Assembly (NCBI RefSeq): GCF_021432085.1
Contig: NZ_CP090366.1
Span: forward strand, 434,001-498,000
DNA length: 64,000 bases
Reading direction: 5' to 3'
Source: Stutzerimonas kunmingensis
Lineage (GTDB): Bacteria; Pseudomonadota; Gammaproteobacteria; Pseudomonadales; Pseudomonadaceae
Both the position numbers and the translations under genes were made by a program. Of the stretch, positions 36,931-46,012 are shown in pieces. The notes below the pieces were generated by a model, which saw nothing but the letters and a program-made list of their open reading frames with translations, ran no database searches and was not told the DNA's origin. How positions within the stretch are numbered: the stretch's first letter is position 1; the number at the start of each line of letters is the position of its first letter.

Positions 36931-39876
36931 ATGAGTCTGCCATCGCTGGTTGCATTGCCGCCCTCGCTTCTGCCTTTTGTCAGTCGTGCCGAAGAGTCGT
37001 TCCTCGCTGCTGCCGGCAGCCTGTCGGATGCCATTGCGGCACGTTGCCGCGCCTGGCTGGTGGATCAGCGCGAGGCGTTCGGCCGGGTCTGTGCGGCGAG
37101 CGACTTCGTCAGCGAACAGGTTAGTCGAGATCCGCAGATGCTGCTGCAGCTGGCCGAGCTGGGGTGGCTGGACAGATCGCTCGCGCCGGTCGAGATGCGT
37201 GACGCACTGAGCGAGCAGGTCGCCGCGTGCGACAGCGAGGATGCCCTGGCGCTGACCCTGCGCCGCTTCCGGACCCGCCAGCAGGTGCGGATCATCTGGC
37301 GCGACCTGACCCGTCAGGCCGACCTTGCCGAAACCTGTCGCGACCTTTCCGATCTCGCCGACGCTTCGGTCGATCTGGCGTATCACTGGCTGTACACACG
37401 CCATTGCGAGCAGTTCGGCGTACCCACCGGGCGTCGCAGCGGCAACCCGCAACACATGGTCATCCTTGGCATGGGCAAGCTGGGCGCCCATGAGCTGAAT
37501 CTGTCCTCGGACATCGACCTGATCTTCGGATACCCCGAAGGTGGCGAAACCGTGGGTGCCAAGCGCTCGCTGGACAATCAGGAGTTCTTCGTCCGGCTCG
37601 GTCAGCGGCTGATCAAGTCGCTGGACGCCATCACCGTCGATGGCTTCGTCTTCCGCGTCGATATGCGCCTGCGCCCGTACGGTTCGTCCGGTCCGCTGGT
37701 CTACAGCTTCAACGCGCTGGAACAGTACTACCAGGACCAGGGGCGTGACTGGGAGCGCTACGCGATGATCAAGGCGCGTGTCATCGGTGGCGACCAGCAG
37801 GCCGGCAAAGAGCTGCTGGAAATGCTGCGGCCGTTCGTCTATCGGCGCTACCTTGATTTCTCCGCCATCGAAGCGCTGCGCACCATGAAGCAGCTGATCC
37901 AGCAGGAAGTGCGGCGCAAGGGCATGGCTTCGAATATCAAGCTGGGTGCCGGTGGCATCCGCGAGGTGGAGTTCATCGCCCAGGCGTTTCAGCTGATTCA
38001 CGGCGGGCGCGATCTCAGCCTGCAGCAGCGGCCGTTGCTCAAGGTGCTGGCTACCCTGGAAGGTCAGGGCTATCTGCCGGGTGCGGCGGTGAAGGAGCTG
38101 CGCGAAGGCTATGAGTTTCTGCGCTATACCGAGCATGCGCTGCAGGCCATCGCCGATCGCCAGACGCAGATGCTGCCGGAGACTGAAGTCGACTGCGCGC
38201 GGGTCGCCTTCATGCTCGGTTTCGACAGCTGGCAAGCCTTCCACGAGCAGCTGTTGCACTGGCGTGGGCGTATCGACTGGCATTTTCACCAGGTCATCGC
38301 CGACCCGGACGAGGACGAGAATGCCGAAGGCGAGGCGCTGGTCGGCGGCGAGTGGCTGCCGCTGTGGGAGCAGGACTGGGACGAGGAGTTCGCCTGTCGA
38401 CAGCTGTCCGAAGCCGGGTTCCGTGATGGTCAGGTTGCCTGTCAGCGCCTCGCCGCACTGCGTAATGCCAGTCAGGTCAGGACTATGCAGCGTCTCGGCC
38501 GCGAGCGTCTGGATGCCTTCATTCCTCGTTTGCTGGCGCAGGCTGTCGAGCAGGACGACCCGGATCTGGTGCTCGAGCGCGTGCTGCCATTGGTCGAGGC
38601 GGTGGCTCGGCGTTCGGCCTATCTCGTATTGCTGACCGAAAATCCCGGCGCGCTGCAGCGCTTGCTCGAACTCTGCGCGGCCAGCCCGTGGGTCGCCGAG
38701 CAGATCGCGCGGTTCCCGTTGCTGCTCGACGAATTGCTCAATGCTGGGCGGCTGTACAGCCCACCGCTGGCGCCGGAGCTGGCTGCCGAGTTGCGTGAGC
38801 GGCTGATGCGTATTCCCGAGGATGACCTCGAGCAGCAGATGGAGGCGCTGCGTCATTTCAAGCTGGCGCATCGCCTGCGCGTCGCAGCCTCGGAGATCGC
38901 CGGGACGCTGCCGTTGATGAAGGTCAGCGACTACCTGACCTGGCTGGCGGAGGCCATTCTGCAGGAAGTGCTGACCCTGGCCTGGCGCCACACTGTTGCA
39001 CGTCATGGCCAGCCGCAGCGCAGCGACGGCACCCTGTGCGATCCAGCCTTCGTCATCGTCGGTTACGGCAAGGTCGGCGGGATCGAGCTCGGTCACGGTT
39101 CCGACCTGGACCTGGTGTTCATCCATGACGGCGACCCTGCCGCCGAGACCAATGGCGCCAAGCCCATCGACACCGCGCAGTTCTTTACCCGTCTCGGTCA
39201 GCGCATCATTCATCTGCTGACCACCCAGACCACCTCCGGCCAGCTGTACGAGGTGGACATGCGCCTGCGTCCGTCCGGCGCTTCCGGGCTGCTGGTCAGC
39301 TCCCTCGGCGCCTTCGAGCGCTACCAGGGTCAGGAAGCCTGGACCTGGGAGCACCAGGCGCTGGTGCGTGCGCGGGTGCTGGTCGGCTGCCCGCAGCTGA
39401 CCGCCGACTTCGAACGGGTGCGTGCCGGTGTGCTCGGTCGCGAACGCGATCTGGAGGCGCTGCGGCGCGAAGTCAGCGACATGCGCGCGAAGATGCGTGA
39501 CAACCTCGGGACCCGCGCGACGCATGCGGGGACCGCCGAGCAAGCCTTCGACGGTGCCGCCGAGTTCAATCTCAAGCAGGACGCCGGTGGTATCGTGGAT
39601 ATCGAATTTATGGTGCAATACGCGGCTTTGGCGTGGTCGCACCAGCATCCCGAACTGCTGCGCTATACCGATAACATCCGCATTCTCGATGGGTTGGAGC
39701 AGGCCGGGTTGATGACCGGCGATGAGGTTCGGCTGCTGCAGGATGCCTACAAGGCCTACCGCGCCGCAGCGCACCGGCAATCACTGCAGAAGCAGCCCGG
39801 AGTGGTGAGTGGGGATCAATTCCACGACGAGCGCCGCGCAGTCATGCGGATCTGGCGCGAGCTGGGGCTCAGCTGA
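36931..39876 (+). CDS. glnE: Bifunctional glutamine synthetase adenylyltransferase/deadenylylase
   Basis: The 981-residue GlnE adjusts glutamine synthetase activity by adding and removing AMP according to PII state. Two nucleotidyltransferase domains are evident: MGKLGAHELNLSSDIDLIFG (about residue 190, deadenylylase half) and YGKVGGIELGHGSDLDLVFI (about residue 715, adenylylase half). Each is followed by RLGQRLIK/RLGQRIIH and VDMRLRP. The ATG at 36931 follows AAGGA. It is divergent from aceE and lies 49 bases upstream of ilvE. Confidence 0.96.
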   Translation: MSLPSLVALPPSLLPFVSRAEESFLAAAGSLSDAIAARCRAWLVDQREAFGRVCAASDFVSEQVSRDPQMLLQLAELGWLDRSLAPVEMRDALSEQVAACDSEDALALTLRRFRTRQQVRIIWRDLTRQADLAETCRDLSDLADASVDLAYHWLYTRHCEQFGVPTGRRSGNPQHMVILGMGKLGAHELNLSSDIDLIFGYPEGGETVGAKRSLDNQEFFVRLGQRLIKSLDAITVDGFVFRVDMRLRPYGSSGPLVYSFNALEQYYQDQGRDWERYAMIKARVIGGDQQAGKELLEMLRPFVYRRYLDFSAIEALRTMKQLIQQEVRRKGMASNIKLGAGGIREVEFIAQAFQLIHGGRDLSLQQRPLLKVLATLEGQGYLPGAAVKELREGYEFLRYTEHALQAIADRQTQMLPETEVDCARVAFMLGFDSWQAFHEQLLHWRGRIDWHFHQVIADPDEDENAEGEALVGGEWLPLWEQDWDEEFACRQLSEAGFRDGQVACQRLAALRNASQVRTMQRLGRERLDAFIPRLLAQAVEQDDPDLVLERVLPLVEAVARRSAYLVLLTENPGALQRLLELCAASPWVAEQIARFPLLLDELLNAGRLYSPPLAPELAAELRERLMRIPEDDLEQQMEALRHFKLAHRLRVAASEIAGTLPLMKVSDYLTWLAEAILQEVLTLAWRHTVARHGQPQRSDGTLCDPAFVIVGYGKVGGIELGHGSDLDLVFIHDGDPAAETNGAKPIDTAQFFTRLGQRIIHLLTTQTTSGQLYEVDMRLRPSGASGLLVSSLGAFERYQGQEAWTWEHQALVRARVLVGCPQLTADFERVRAGVLGRERDLEALRREVSDMRAKMRDNLGTRATHAGTAEQAFDGAAEFNLKQDAGGIVDIEFMVQYAALAWSHQHPELLRYTDNIRILDGLEQAGLMTGDEVRLLQDAYKAYRAAAHRQSLQKQPGVVSGDQFHDERRAVMRIWRELGLS

Positions 39877-39925
39877 GCCCGCGTCGGGCTACCGAGCAAT
39901 ATCGAATTCTGAGGAGCTGGCAACG

Positions 39926-40849
39926 ATGTCGATGGCCGATCGTGATGGCGTCATCTGGTATGACGGCGAACTGGTGCAGTGGCGTGATGCGACCACCCAT
40001 GTGCTGACCCATACCCTGCACTACGGCATGGGCGTATTCGAAGGCGTACGCGCCTACAACACCCCGGACGGCACGGCGATCTTCCGCCTGCAGGCGCACA
40101 CCGACCGCCTGTTCGATTCGGCACACATCATGAACATGCCGATGCCGTACTCGAAGGAAGAGATCAACGAAGCGACCCGCGCCGCAGTGCGCGAGAACAA
40201 CCTGGAAAGCGCCTACATCCGCCCGATGGTGTTCTACGGAAGCGAAGGCATGGGCCTGCGCGCCAGCGGCCTGAAAGTGCACGTGATCGTCGCCGCCTGG
40301 CACTGGGGCGCCTACATGGGCGACGAGGCGCTGGAACTGGGCATCAAGGTGCGCACCAGCTCCTTCACCCGTCACCACGTCAACATCACCATGACCCGCG
40401 CCAAGTCCAACGGTGCCTACATCAACTCGATGCTGGCCCTGCAGGAAGCGATTTCCGGTGGCGCTGACGAAGCGTTGATGCTGGATCCTGAAGGCTACGT
40501 GGCCGAAGGTTCGGGCGAGAACATCTTCATCATCAAGGATGGCGTGATCTACACCCCGGAAGTGACCGCCTGCCTGAATGGCATCACTCGTGGCACCGTG
40601 CTGACCCTGGCCGCCGAGCACGGCCTGAAGGTGGTCGAGAAGCGCATCACCCGCGACGAGGTCTATATCGCCGACGAAGCCTTCTTCACCGGAACTGCCG
40701 CAGAGGTGACGCCGATTCGCGAAGTCGATGGCCGCGCCATCGGCATCGGTCGTCGTGGCCCAGTGACCGAAAAGTTGCAGAAGGCCTACTTCGATCTGGT
40801 CTCCGGCAAGACCGCTGCTCATGCCGAATGGCGGACACTGGTCAAGTAA
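39926..40849 (+). CDS. ilvE: Branched-chain amino acid aminotransferase
   Basis: The 307-residue class IV PLP aminotransferase performs the last step of Leu, Ile and Val synthesis. The PLP Lys lies in NITMTRAKSNGAYINSMLAL. HYGMGVFEGVRAYNT near the N-terminus and GSGENIFIIKDGVIYTPEV are the family signature. The ATG at 39926 follows GAGGAG. It sits between glnE and the LPS core genes, a Pseudomonas arrangement. Confidence 0.97.
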   Translation: MSMADRDGVIWYDGELVQWRDATTHVLTHTLHYGMGVFEGVRAYNTPDGTAIFRLQAHTDRLFDSAHIMNMPMPYSKEEINEATRAAVRENNLESAYIRPMVFYGSEGMGLRASGLKVHVIVAAWHWGAYMGDEALELGIKVRTSSFTRHHVNITMTRAKSNGAYINSMLALQEAISGGADEALMLDPEGYVAEGSGENIFIIKDGVIYTPEVTACLNGITRGTVLTLAAEHGLKVVEKRITRDEVYIADEAFFTGTAAEVTPIREVDGRAIGIGRRGPVTEKLQKAYFDLVSGKTAAHAEWRTLVK

Positions 40850-40923
40850 GCGCAGGCGCCAAGCTGCACGCGGCCGATGGTTTGCCGCTTGCAGCTTGAG
40901 GCTCGTGGCTTGAAGCTGCCCTT

Positions 40924-41958
40924 ATGAATATTCTGATTGTGGGACCCAGCTGGGTTGGCGACATGGTGATGGCGCAGACGTTGTTCGTCTGCCTGAAACA
41001 GCGCCATCCCGACTGCCAGATCGACGTGCTGGCGCCCGAGTGGAGCCGGCCGATTCTCGAGCGCATGCCCGAGGTACGCCAGGCGCTGAGCTTTCCGGTC
41101 GGGCACGGCGTGCTCGACATGGCGACCCGGCGCAAGGTGGCGCAGAGCCTGCGTGGTCAGTATGAGCAGGCGATCCTCTTGCCCAATTCGTTGAAGTCGG
41201 CGCTGGTGCCGTTCTTCGCCGGTATTCCCAAGCGCACCGGCTGGCGCGGCGAAATGCGCTTCGGCCTGCTCAACGACATGCGCAAGCTCGACAAACAACG
41301 CTATCCGCTGATGATCGAACGCTTCATGGCGCTGGCGTTCGAGCCGGGCGCCGAGTTGCCCAGACCGTATCCGAACCCTTCGCTGCGTATCGACCCCGTG
41401 ACTCGCGATGTGGCATTGGCACGTTTCGGCCTGAGCCTGGATCGTCCGGTATTGGCGCTGTGTCCGGGCGCCGAGTTCGGCGAGTCCAAGCGCTGGCCGG
41501 CCGAGCACTTCGCCAAGGTCGCCGAGCTGAAGATTCGCGAGGGCTGGCAGGTCTGGCTGTTCGGCTCGAAAAACGACCACCCGGTGGGCGAGGAAATCCT
41601 CGCGCGATTGATTCCTGGGTTGCGCGAAGAGGCGGTGAACCTGGCCGGCGAGACCAGCCTGGCCGAGGCCATCGATCTGCTCTCCTGCGCTGACGCAGTG
41701 GTGTCCAACGACTCCGGGCTGATGCACGTCTCCGCCGCGCTGGGCCGGCCTCTGGCTGCAGTCTATGGCTCGACGTCACCGGCCTTCACCCCGCCGCTTT
41801 CCGAGCAGGTCGAGGTGGTGCGGCTGGGTCTCGACTGCAGCCCCTGTTTTGAACGCACCTGCCGCTTCGGCCACAACAACTGCATGCGCGAGCTGAAGCC
41901 GCGCGCGGTGATCGAGGCGCTGGATCGTCTGGCCCCGCAGTCGGTCGAGGTGCGCTGA
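40924..41958 (+). CDS. waaF: ADP-heptose:LPS heptosyltransferase II
   Basis: This 344-residue GT9 enzyme adds the second L-glycero-D-manno-heptose to the inner core. It begins MNILIVGPSWVGDMVMAQ, contains LALCPGAEFGESKRWPAEHF, and ends with the donor-binding VSNDSGLMHVSAALGRPLAA and YGSTSPAFTPPLS. It acts at the cytoplasmic face of the inner membrane. Its stop directly abuts the waaC start, so it leads the core operon. Confidence 0.95.
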   Translation: MNILIVGPSWVGDMVMAQTLFVCLKQRHPDCQIDVLAPEWSRPILERMPEVRQALSFPVGHGVLDMATRRKVAQSLRGQYEQAILLPNSLKSALVPFFAGIPKRTGWRGEMRFGLLNDMRKLDKQRYPLMIERFMALAFEPGAELPRPYPNPSLRIDPVTRDVALARFGLSLDRPVLALCPGAEFGESKRWPAEHFAKVAELKIREGWQVWLFGSKNDHPVGEEILARLIPGLREEAVNLAGETSLAEAIDLLSCADAVVSNDSGLMHVSAALGRPLAAVYGSTSPAFTPPLSEQVEVVRLGLDCSPCFERTCRFGHNNCMRELKPRAVIEALDRLAPQSVEVR

Positions 41959-42960
41959 TTGAAGGTCCTGCTGGTCAAGACCTCGTCGTTGGGCGATGTC
42001 GTGCATACCCTGCCGGCGCTGACCGATGCGCAGCGGGCGCTGCCTGGCATCCAGTTCGACTGGGTCGTGGAGGAGGGCTTCGCCGAAATCCCGGCCTGGC
42101 ATCCAGCGGTGGCGCAGGTGATTCCGGTGGCGATTCGTCGCTGGCGCAAACATCCGATCAATACCCTGCGCAGCGGCGAGTGGCGACGCTTCAAGGCGCG
42201 CCTGCGCGAAAGTCGTTATGACCTGGTGATCGACGCCCAGGGCTTGCTCAAGAGCGCCTGGCTGACTCGCTACGTCAAGGCGCCGGTCGCCGGGTTGGAC
42301 CACGATTCGGCCCGCGAGCCGCTGGCGACACGCTTCTATGATCGGTGCTATGCCGTGCCGCGTGAGCAGCATGCGCTGGAGCGGGTGCGTCAGCTGTTCG
42401 CTCAGGCGCTCGGTTACCCGCTGCCGCAGGATGTTGCCGACTACGGCCTGAATCGCGAGCAGATGGCCGCGCCCAGCGATCAGCCGTATCTGCTGTTTCT
42501 GCACGGCACCACTTGGCCGAGCAAGCACTGGCCGGAAACCTACTGGCGCGAACTGGCCGAACGCATGAGCGATTTCGGCTGGGCGATCCGCCTGCCATGG
42601 GGCAATGCCGAAGAGAAGGCGCGCGCCGAGCGTATCGTCAGCGGCGTGGCCAACGCAGCGGTGCTGCCCAAGCTGAATCTGGCCGGCGTTGCACGGGTCA
42701 TCGCTGGTGCGCGGGCTTGCGTCGCAGTGGATACCGGCCTCGGCCATCTGGCTGCGGCGCTGGATGTGCCGAGCATTTCGCTTTATGGTCCGACCCTGCC
42801 CGGGCGGGTCGGCGCCTATGGACGCTCGCAGGTGCACCTGTGCGCCGGCGGGCCGAACGCCGGTCGCGGTGACCGCCACAAGCCCTGTTTCGACGATCTG
42901 CGCCCTGAGCGCGTCGTCACCGAACTGAAAGCCCTGCTGCGGGCCCCGGAGTCCGTCTGA
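41959..42960 (+). CDS. waaC: ADP-heptose:LPS heptosyltransferase I
   Basis: This 333-residue GT9 enzyme attaches the first heptose to Kdo. It reads KVLLVKTSSLGDVVHTLPAL, with LFLHGTTWPSKHWPETYWRE and AVDTGLGHLAAALDVPSISL followed by YGPTLPGRVG. The start codon is TTG, placed right after the waaF TGA (TGATTG), with GAGG upstream; translation is probably coupled to waaF. No ATG fits the conserved N-terminus. Confidence 0.95.
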   Translation: MKVLLVKTSSLGDVVHTLPALTDAQRALPGIQFDWVVEEGFAEIPAWHPAVAQVIPVAIRRWRKHPINTLRSGEWRRFKARLRESRYDLVIDAQGLLKSAWLTRYVKAPVAGLDHDSAREPLATRFYDRCYAVPREQHALERVRQLFAQALGYPLPQDVADYGLNREQMAAPSDQPYLLFLHGTTWPSKHWPETYWRELAERMSDFGWAIRLPWGNAEEKARAERIVSGVANAAVLPKLNLAGVARVIAGARACVAVDTGLGHLAAALDVPSISLYGPTLPGRVGAYGRSQVHLCAGGPNAGRGDRHKPCFDDLRPERVVTELKALLRAPESV

Positions 42961-44081
42961 TGCAACTGGCCTTCATTCTCTACAAGTATTTTCCCTTCGG
43001 CGGGCTGCAGCGCGACTTCATGCGCATTGCCCTCGAATGCCAGCGTCGCGGCCATGCGATCCGCGTCTACGCGATGATCTGGGAAGGTGATGTGCCCGAG
43101 GGCTTCGAGGTCCTGATCGCGCCGGTCAAGGCGCTGTTCAACCACACCCGCAACGAGCGTTTCACTGCCTGGGTCGAGGCCGATCTGGCGCGGCGGCCGG
43201 TGGACCGGGTGATCGGCTTTAACAAGATGCCGGGACTCGACGTGTATTACGCCGCCGACCCCTGCTTCGAGGACAAGGCGCAGACGTTGCGCAATCCGAT
43301 CTACCGCCGCTGGGGTCGCTACAAGCACTTCGCCGAGTACGAGCGCGCGGTGTTTGCGCCCGAGGCAAAGACCGAAATCCTGATGATCTCCGAGGTGCAG
43401 CAGTCGCTGTTCGTCAAATACTACGGCACGCCCGCCGAACGCTTTCACCTCTTGCCGCCGGGCATCGCCCAGGATCGCCGCGCGCCGGCCAATGCCGCGC
43501 AGATCCGTACCGAGTTTCGCGAGGAATTCGAGGTGCGGCCCGAGGAGCTGCTGCTGGTGCAGATCGGTTCCGGTTTCAAGACCAAGGGTCTGGACCGCAG
43601 CCTCAAGGCGCTCGCCGCATTGCCGCGCGAACTGAGTCAGCGCACCCGGCTGCTGGTGATCGGCCAGGACGATCCCAAGCCGTTCAAGCTGCAGGCCAAG
43701 ACGCTGGGCGTTTCCGGCATGGTCGAATTTCTCAAGGGGCGCAGCGATATACCGCGGTTCCTGCTCGGCGCCGATCTGCTGATCCATCCAGCCTACAACG
43801 AGAACACCGGTACCGTGCTGCTGGAAGCGCTGGTCGCCGGGCTGCCGGTGCTGGTCACCGATGTATGTGGCTATGCGCACTACATTACCGACGCCGACTG
43901 CGGTCGCGTGGTGCCCAGCCCCTTCGAGCAGCAGGTGCTCGACCAGATGCTGGCGCAGATGCTGGCCGATGATCAGCAACGCGCGGTCTGGAGTCGCAAT
44001 GCGCTGACGTTCGCCGACACGGCGGACCTCTATTCGATGCCGCAGAAGGCGGCAGACGTGATTCTCGGGGCAAGCGCATGA
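42960..44081 (+). CDS. waaG: LPS core alpha-1,3-glycosyltransferase WaaG
   Basis: This 373-residue GT4 enzyme adds the first outer-core hexose (glucose in E. coli, galactosamine in P. aeruginosa) to heptose II. It begins MQLAFILYKYFPFGGLQRDF, contains VDRVIGFNKMPGLDVYYAAD and the GT4 donor segment HPAYNENTGTVLLEALVAGL. Its ATG overlaps the waaC stop by one base (TGATG). The sugar donor cannot be fixed from sequence alone. Confidence 0.95.
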   Translation: MQLAFILYKYFPFGGLQRDFMRIALECQRRGHAIRVYAMIWEGDVPEGFEVLIAPVKALFNHTRNERFTAWVEADLARRPVDRVIGFNKMPGLDVYYAADPCFEDKAQTLRNPIYRRWGRYKHFAEYERAVFAPEAKTEILMISEVQQSLFVKYYGTPAERFHLLPPGIAQDRRAPANAAQIRTEFREEFEVRPEELLLVQIGSGFKTKGLDRSLKALAALPRELSQRTRLLVIGQDDPKPFKLQAKTLGVSGMVEFLKGRSDIPRFLLGADLLIHPAYNENTGTVLLEALVAGLPVLVTDVCGYAHYITDADCGRVVPSPFEQQVLDQMLAQMLADDQQRAVWSRNALTFADTADLYSMPQKAADVILGASA

Positions 44082-44124
44082 GCGCTGCAGCTCGGTCAGC
44101 GCCCTGCCGATTGGCGGTGGCTCC

Positions 44125-44940
44125 ATGCGCCTGATGCTATTGGAGCCGTTCAAAAGCCTCTGGCACGGCGCGGACCCGTTCGTCGAAGTCGAGCGTCTCG
44201 ACGGGCAGGTGTACCGCGAGCTGGAGGGGCGACGCACGCTGCGTACAGAAGTCGAAGGGCAGGGCTACTTCGTCAAGATTCATCGCGGTATCGGTTGGGG
44301 CGAGATCGCCAAGAACCTGCTTACCGCCAAGGCGCCCGTTCTCGGTGCTGGCCAGGAATGGCGAGCGATCCAGCGGTTGCACGAAGTGGGTGTGCCGACC
44401 ATGACCGCGGTGGCTTACGGCGAGCGCGGAGCCAATCCGGCCAGCCAGCATTCGTTCATCATCACCGAAGAACTGGCCCCGACCGTCAGCCTCGAGGACT
44501 TCACGGCCAACTGGCTGGAACAGCCACCGGCACCGTCGCTCAAGCGCGCCCTTATCGCCGAAGTCGCCCGCATGGCCGGCACCATGCATCGCGCCGGCGT
44601 CAATCATCGCGATTTCTACATCTGCCACTTTCTGCTGCATACCGACAAACCGGTGATAGCAAGTGATTTCCGCCTGTCGCTGATCGACTTGCACCGTGCC
44701 CAGACCCGAGCGCAGACACCGCGCCGCTGGCGCGACAAGGATCTGGCCGGGCTGTACTTCTCGGCGCTGGGCATTGGCCTGACGCGCGGCGATAGGCTGC
44801 GCTTTCTGCGCGGCTATTTTCAGCGGCCCTTGCGCGACATCCTGCACGACGAGGCGCGTCTGCTCGCCTGGCTGCAGCGCAAGGCCGAGCGGCTATCCAG
44901 TCGCTATGCGCGCAGGTACGCACCGGGCGCACAGGCGTGA
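44125..44940 (+). CDS. waaP: LPS core heptose(I) kinase WaaP
   Basis: This 271-residue protein-kinase-fold enzyme phosphorylates heptose I of the core; in P. aeruginosa WaaP is essential. It has RRTLRTEVEGQGYFVKIHRG with the ATP-binding Lys, and catalytic loop MHRAGVNHRDFYICHFLLH with the Asp, then LSLIDLHRAQTR for metal. It follows waaG after 43 bases and overlaps the next kinase gene by four bases. Confidence 0.95.
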   Translation: MRLMLLEPFKSLWHGADPFVEVERLDGQVYRELEGRRTLRTEVEGQGYFVKIHRGIGWGEIAKNLLTAKAPVLGAGQEWRAIQRLHEVGVPTMTAVAYGERGANPASQHSFIITEELAPTVSLEDFTANWLEQPPAPSLKRALIAEVARMAGTMHRAGVNHRDFYICHFLLHTDKPVIASDFRLSLIDLHRAQTRAQTPRRWRDKDLAGLYFSALGIGLTRGDRLRFLRGYFQRPLRDILHDEARLLAWLQRKAERLSSRYARRYAPGAQA

Positions 44941-45674
44941 GTGGCTGGCAGCTCGCGACCGGCATGCCCGTCGAGGCAGCCTCGGCGTTCGCCGATCTGC
45001 CGACGGTGTTCGCGCTGACCGGCGAGGCGATTGCCCGCGATCCGTTATCCGAAGTGATTCGCGTCGAATGCGGCGGTTTGCGCTATTACGTCAAACGTTA
45101 TTGGGCTGCCGGCAAAGGGCTGCGGCGCTTTCTCGGGCGGCCGCGGGTCAAGGCCGAATGGCAGAACCTGCGGCACTTTGCGCGCTGGGGTATTCCTGTC
45201 GCGCCGGTGGTGGCGTGGGGCATGGAGCGTCGCGGCGGCGTATTCCTGCGCGGGGCGCTGATCACGCTGGAGGTGCCCAATACCGTCGACATGGCGGCAA
45301 TGGCGACGAACAACGACCCCCGTCTTGGCGATCCCCACTGGGTCGCGCGTATCAGTCGCCAACTGGCGCACGCCACCCGCACCCTGCATGACCATCATTT
45401 CGCCCACAACGACCTGAAATGGCGCAACCTGCTGATCAATGAGGACGGCGAGCTGTTCCTGATCGACTGCCCCTCGGGCAACTTCTGGTGGGGGCCTTTC
45501 CTGCGGCGGCGCATCATCAAGGATCTGGCCTGCCTGGACAAAGTGGCCAAGTACCATTTGAGTCGCACCCAGCGCCTGCGCTTCTACCTGCAGTACCAGC
45601 GGCGTGGGCGGCTGATACCGACTGATCGAGCGCTGATCGCGCAGGTGCTGGAGTATTTCGAGGGGCGCGAATGA
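44937..45674 (+). CDS. wapP: Second LPS core kinase (WapP-type)
   Basis: This 245-residue lipopolysaccharide kinase (Kdo/WaaP family) has the Lys motif YYVKRYW, HFAHNDLKWRNLLINEDGE (catalytic Asp and Asn) and LFLIDCPSGNFWWGPFLRRR. By position after waaP it corresponds to WapP, thought to phosphorylate heptose II. It starts with GTG inside the waaP stop (GTGA) and ends overlapping the next frame (ATGA). The name rests on order and family rather than on proven activity. Confidence 0.82.
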   Translation: MSGWQLATGMPVEAASAFADLPTVFALTGEAIARDPLSEVIRVECGGLRYYVKRYWAAGKGLRRFLGRPRVKAEWQNLRHFARWGIPVAPVVAWGMERRGGVFLRGALITLEVPNTVDMAAMATNNDPRLGDPHWVARISRQLAHATRTLHDHHFAHNDLKWRNLLINEDGELFLIDCPSGNFWWGPFLRRRIIKDLACLDKVAKYHLSRTQRLRFYLQYQRRGRLIPTDRALIAQVLEYFEGRE

Positions 45675-46012
45675 ACGAGTTTTTTTCTGTCGCTGATCGG
45701 CCCCTGCTCAAGGCGCACGGCCTGGCCAGCTTCGATGCACTCTGGGCCGTGCAGCTCGAATCGGTCGATATGCCCAATACCGGTCGCGGCGGCTGGAGTA
45801 GCGTGTTTCGCCTGGAGTTGGGCGATACGGCCTATTACCTGAAGCGACAGAGCAACTACCTGACCCACAGCCTGCGCCATCCGTTCGGCGAGCTGACCGT
45901 TGCTTGCGAATTTCGCAATATCCAGCGGTGTCGGAGTGATGCGACTAACGACCCCAGGCTGGAGATGATAGCCGGCCGCCAGCAGTGCAGGATGGCAAGC
46001 ATATGGTACTGA
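45671..46012 (+). pseudogene. wapQ: Truncated third core kinase gene (wapQ remnant)
   Basis: The first about 86 residues are a normal kinase N-terminus: LASFDALWAVQLESVDMPNT, GRGGWSSVFRLELGDTAYYL, KRQSNYLTHSLRHPFGE, EFRNIQR. After that the frame runs into CRSDATNDPRLEMIAGRQQC and stops at residue 113. The catalytic loop (HxD...N) and DFG-like Asp are absent, and only tens of bases separate the kinase part from the next gene. This looks like an internal deletion of roughly half a kilobase or more. The stop (46010-46012) overlaps the next ATG. The product should be inactive as a kinase, though the fragment may still be translated. Confidence 0.75.

Noticed and set aside
40850-40923. GCTTGCAGCTTGAGGC... 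repeats before waaF
   Set aside because: Short imperfect GCTTGAAGC/GCAGCTTG words only; no clear palindrome or family shared with the REP-like elements.
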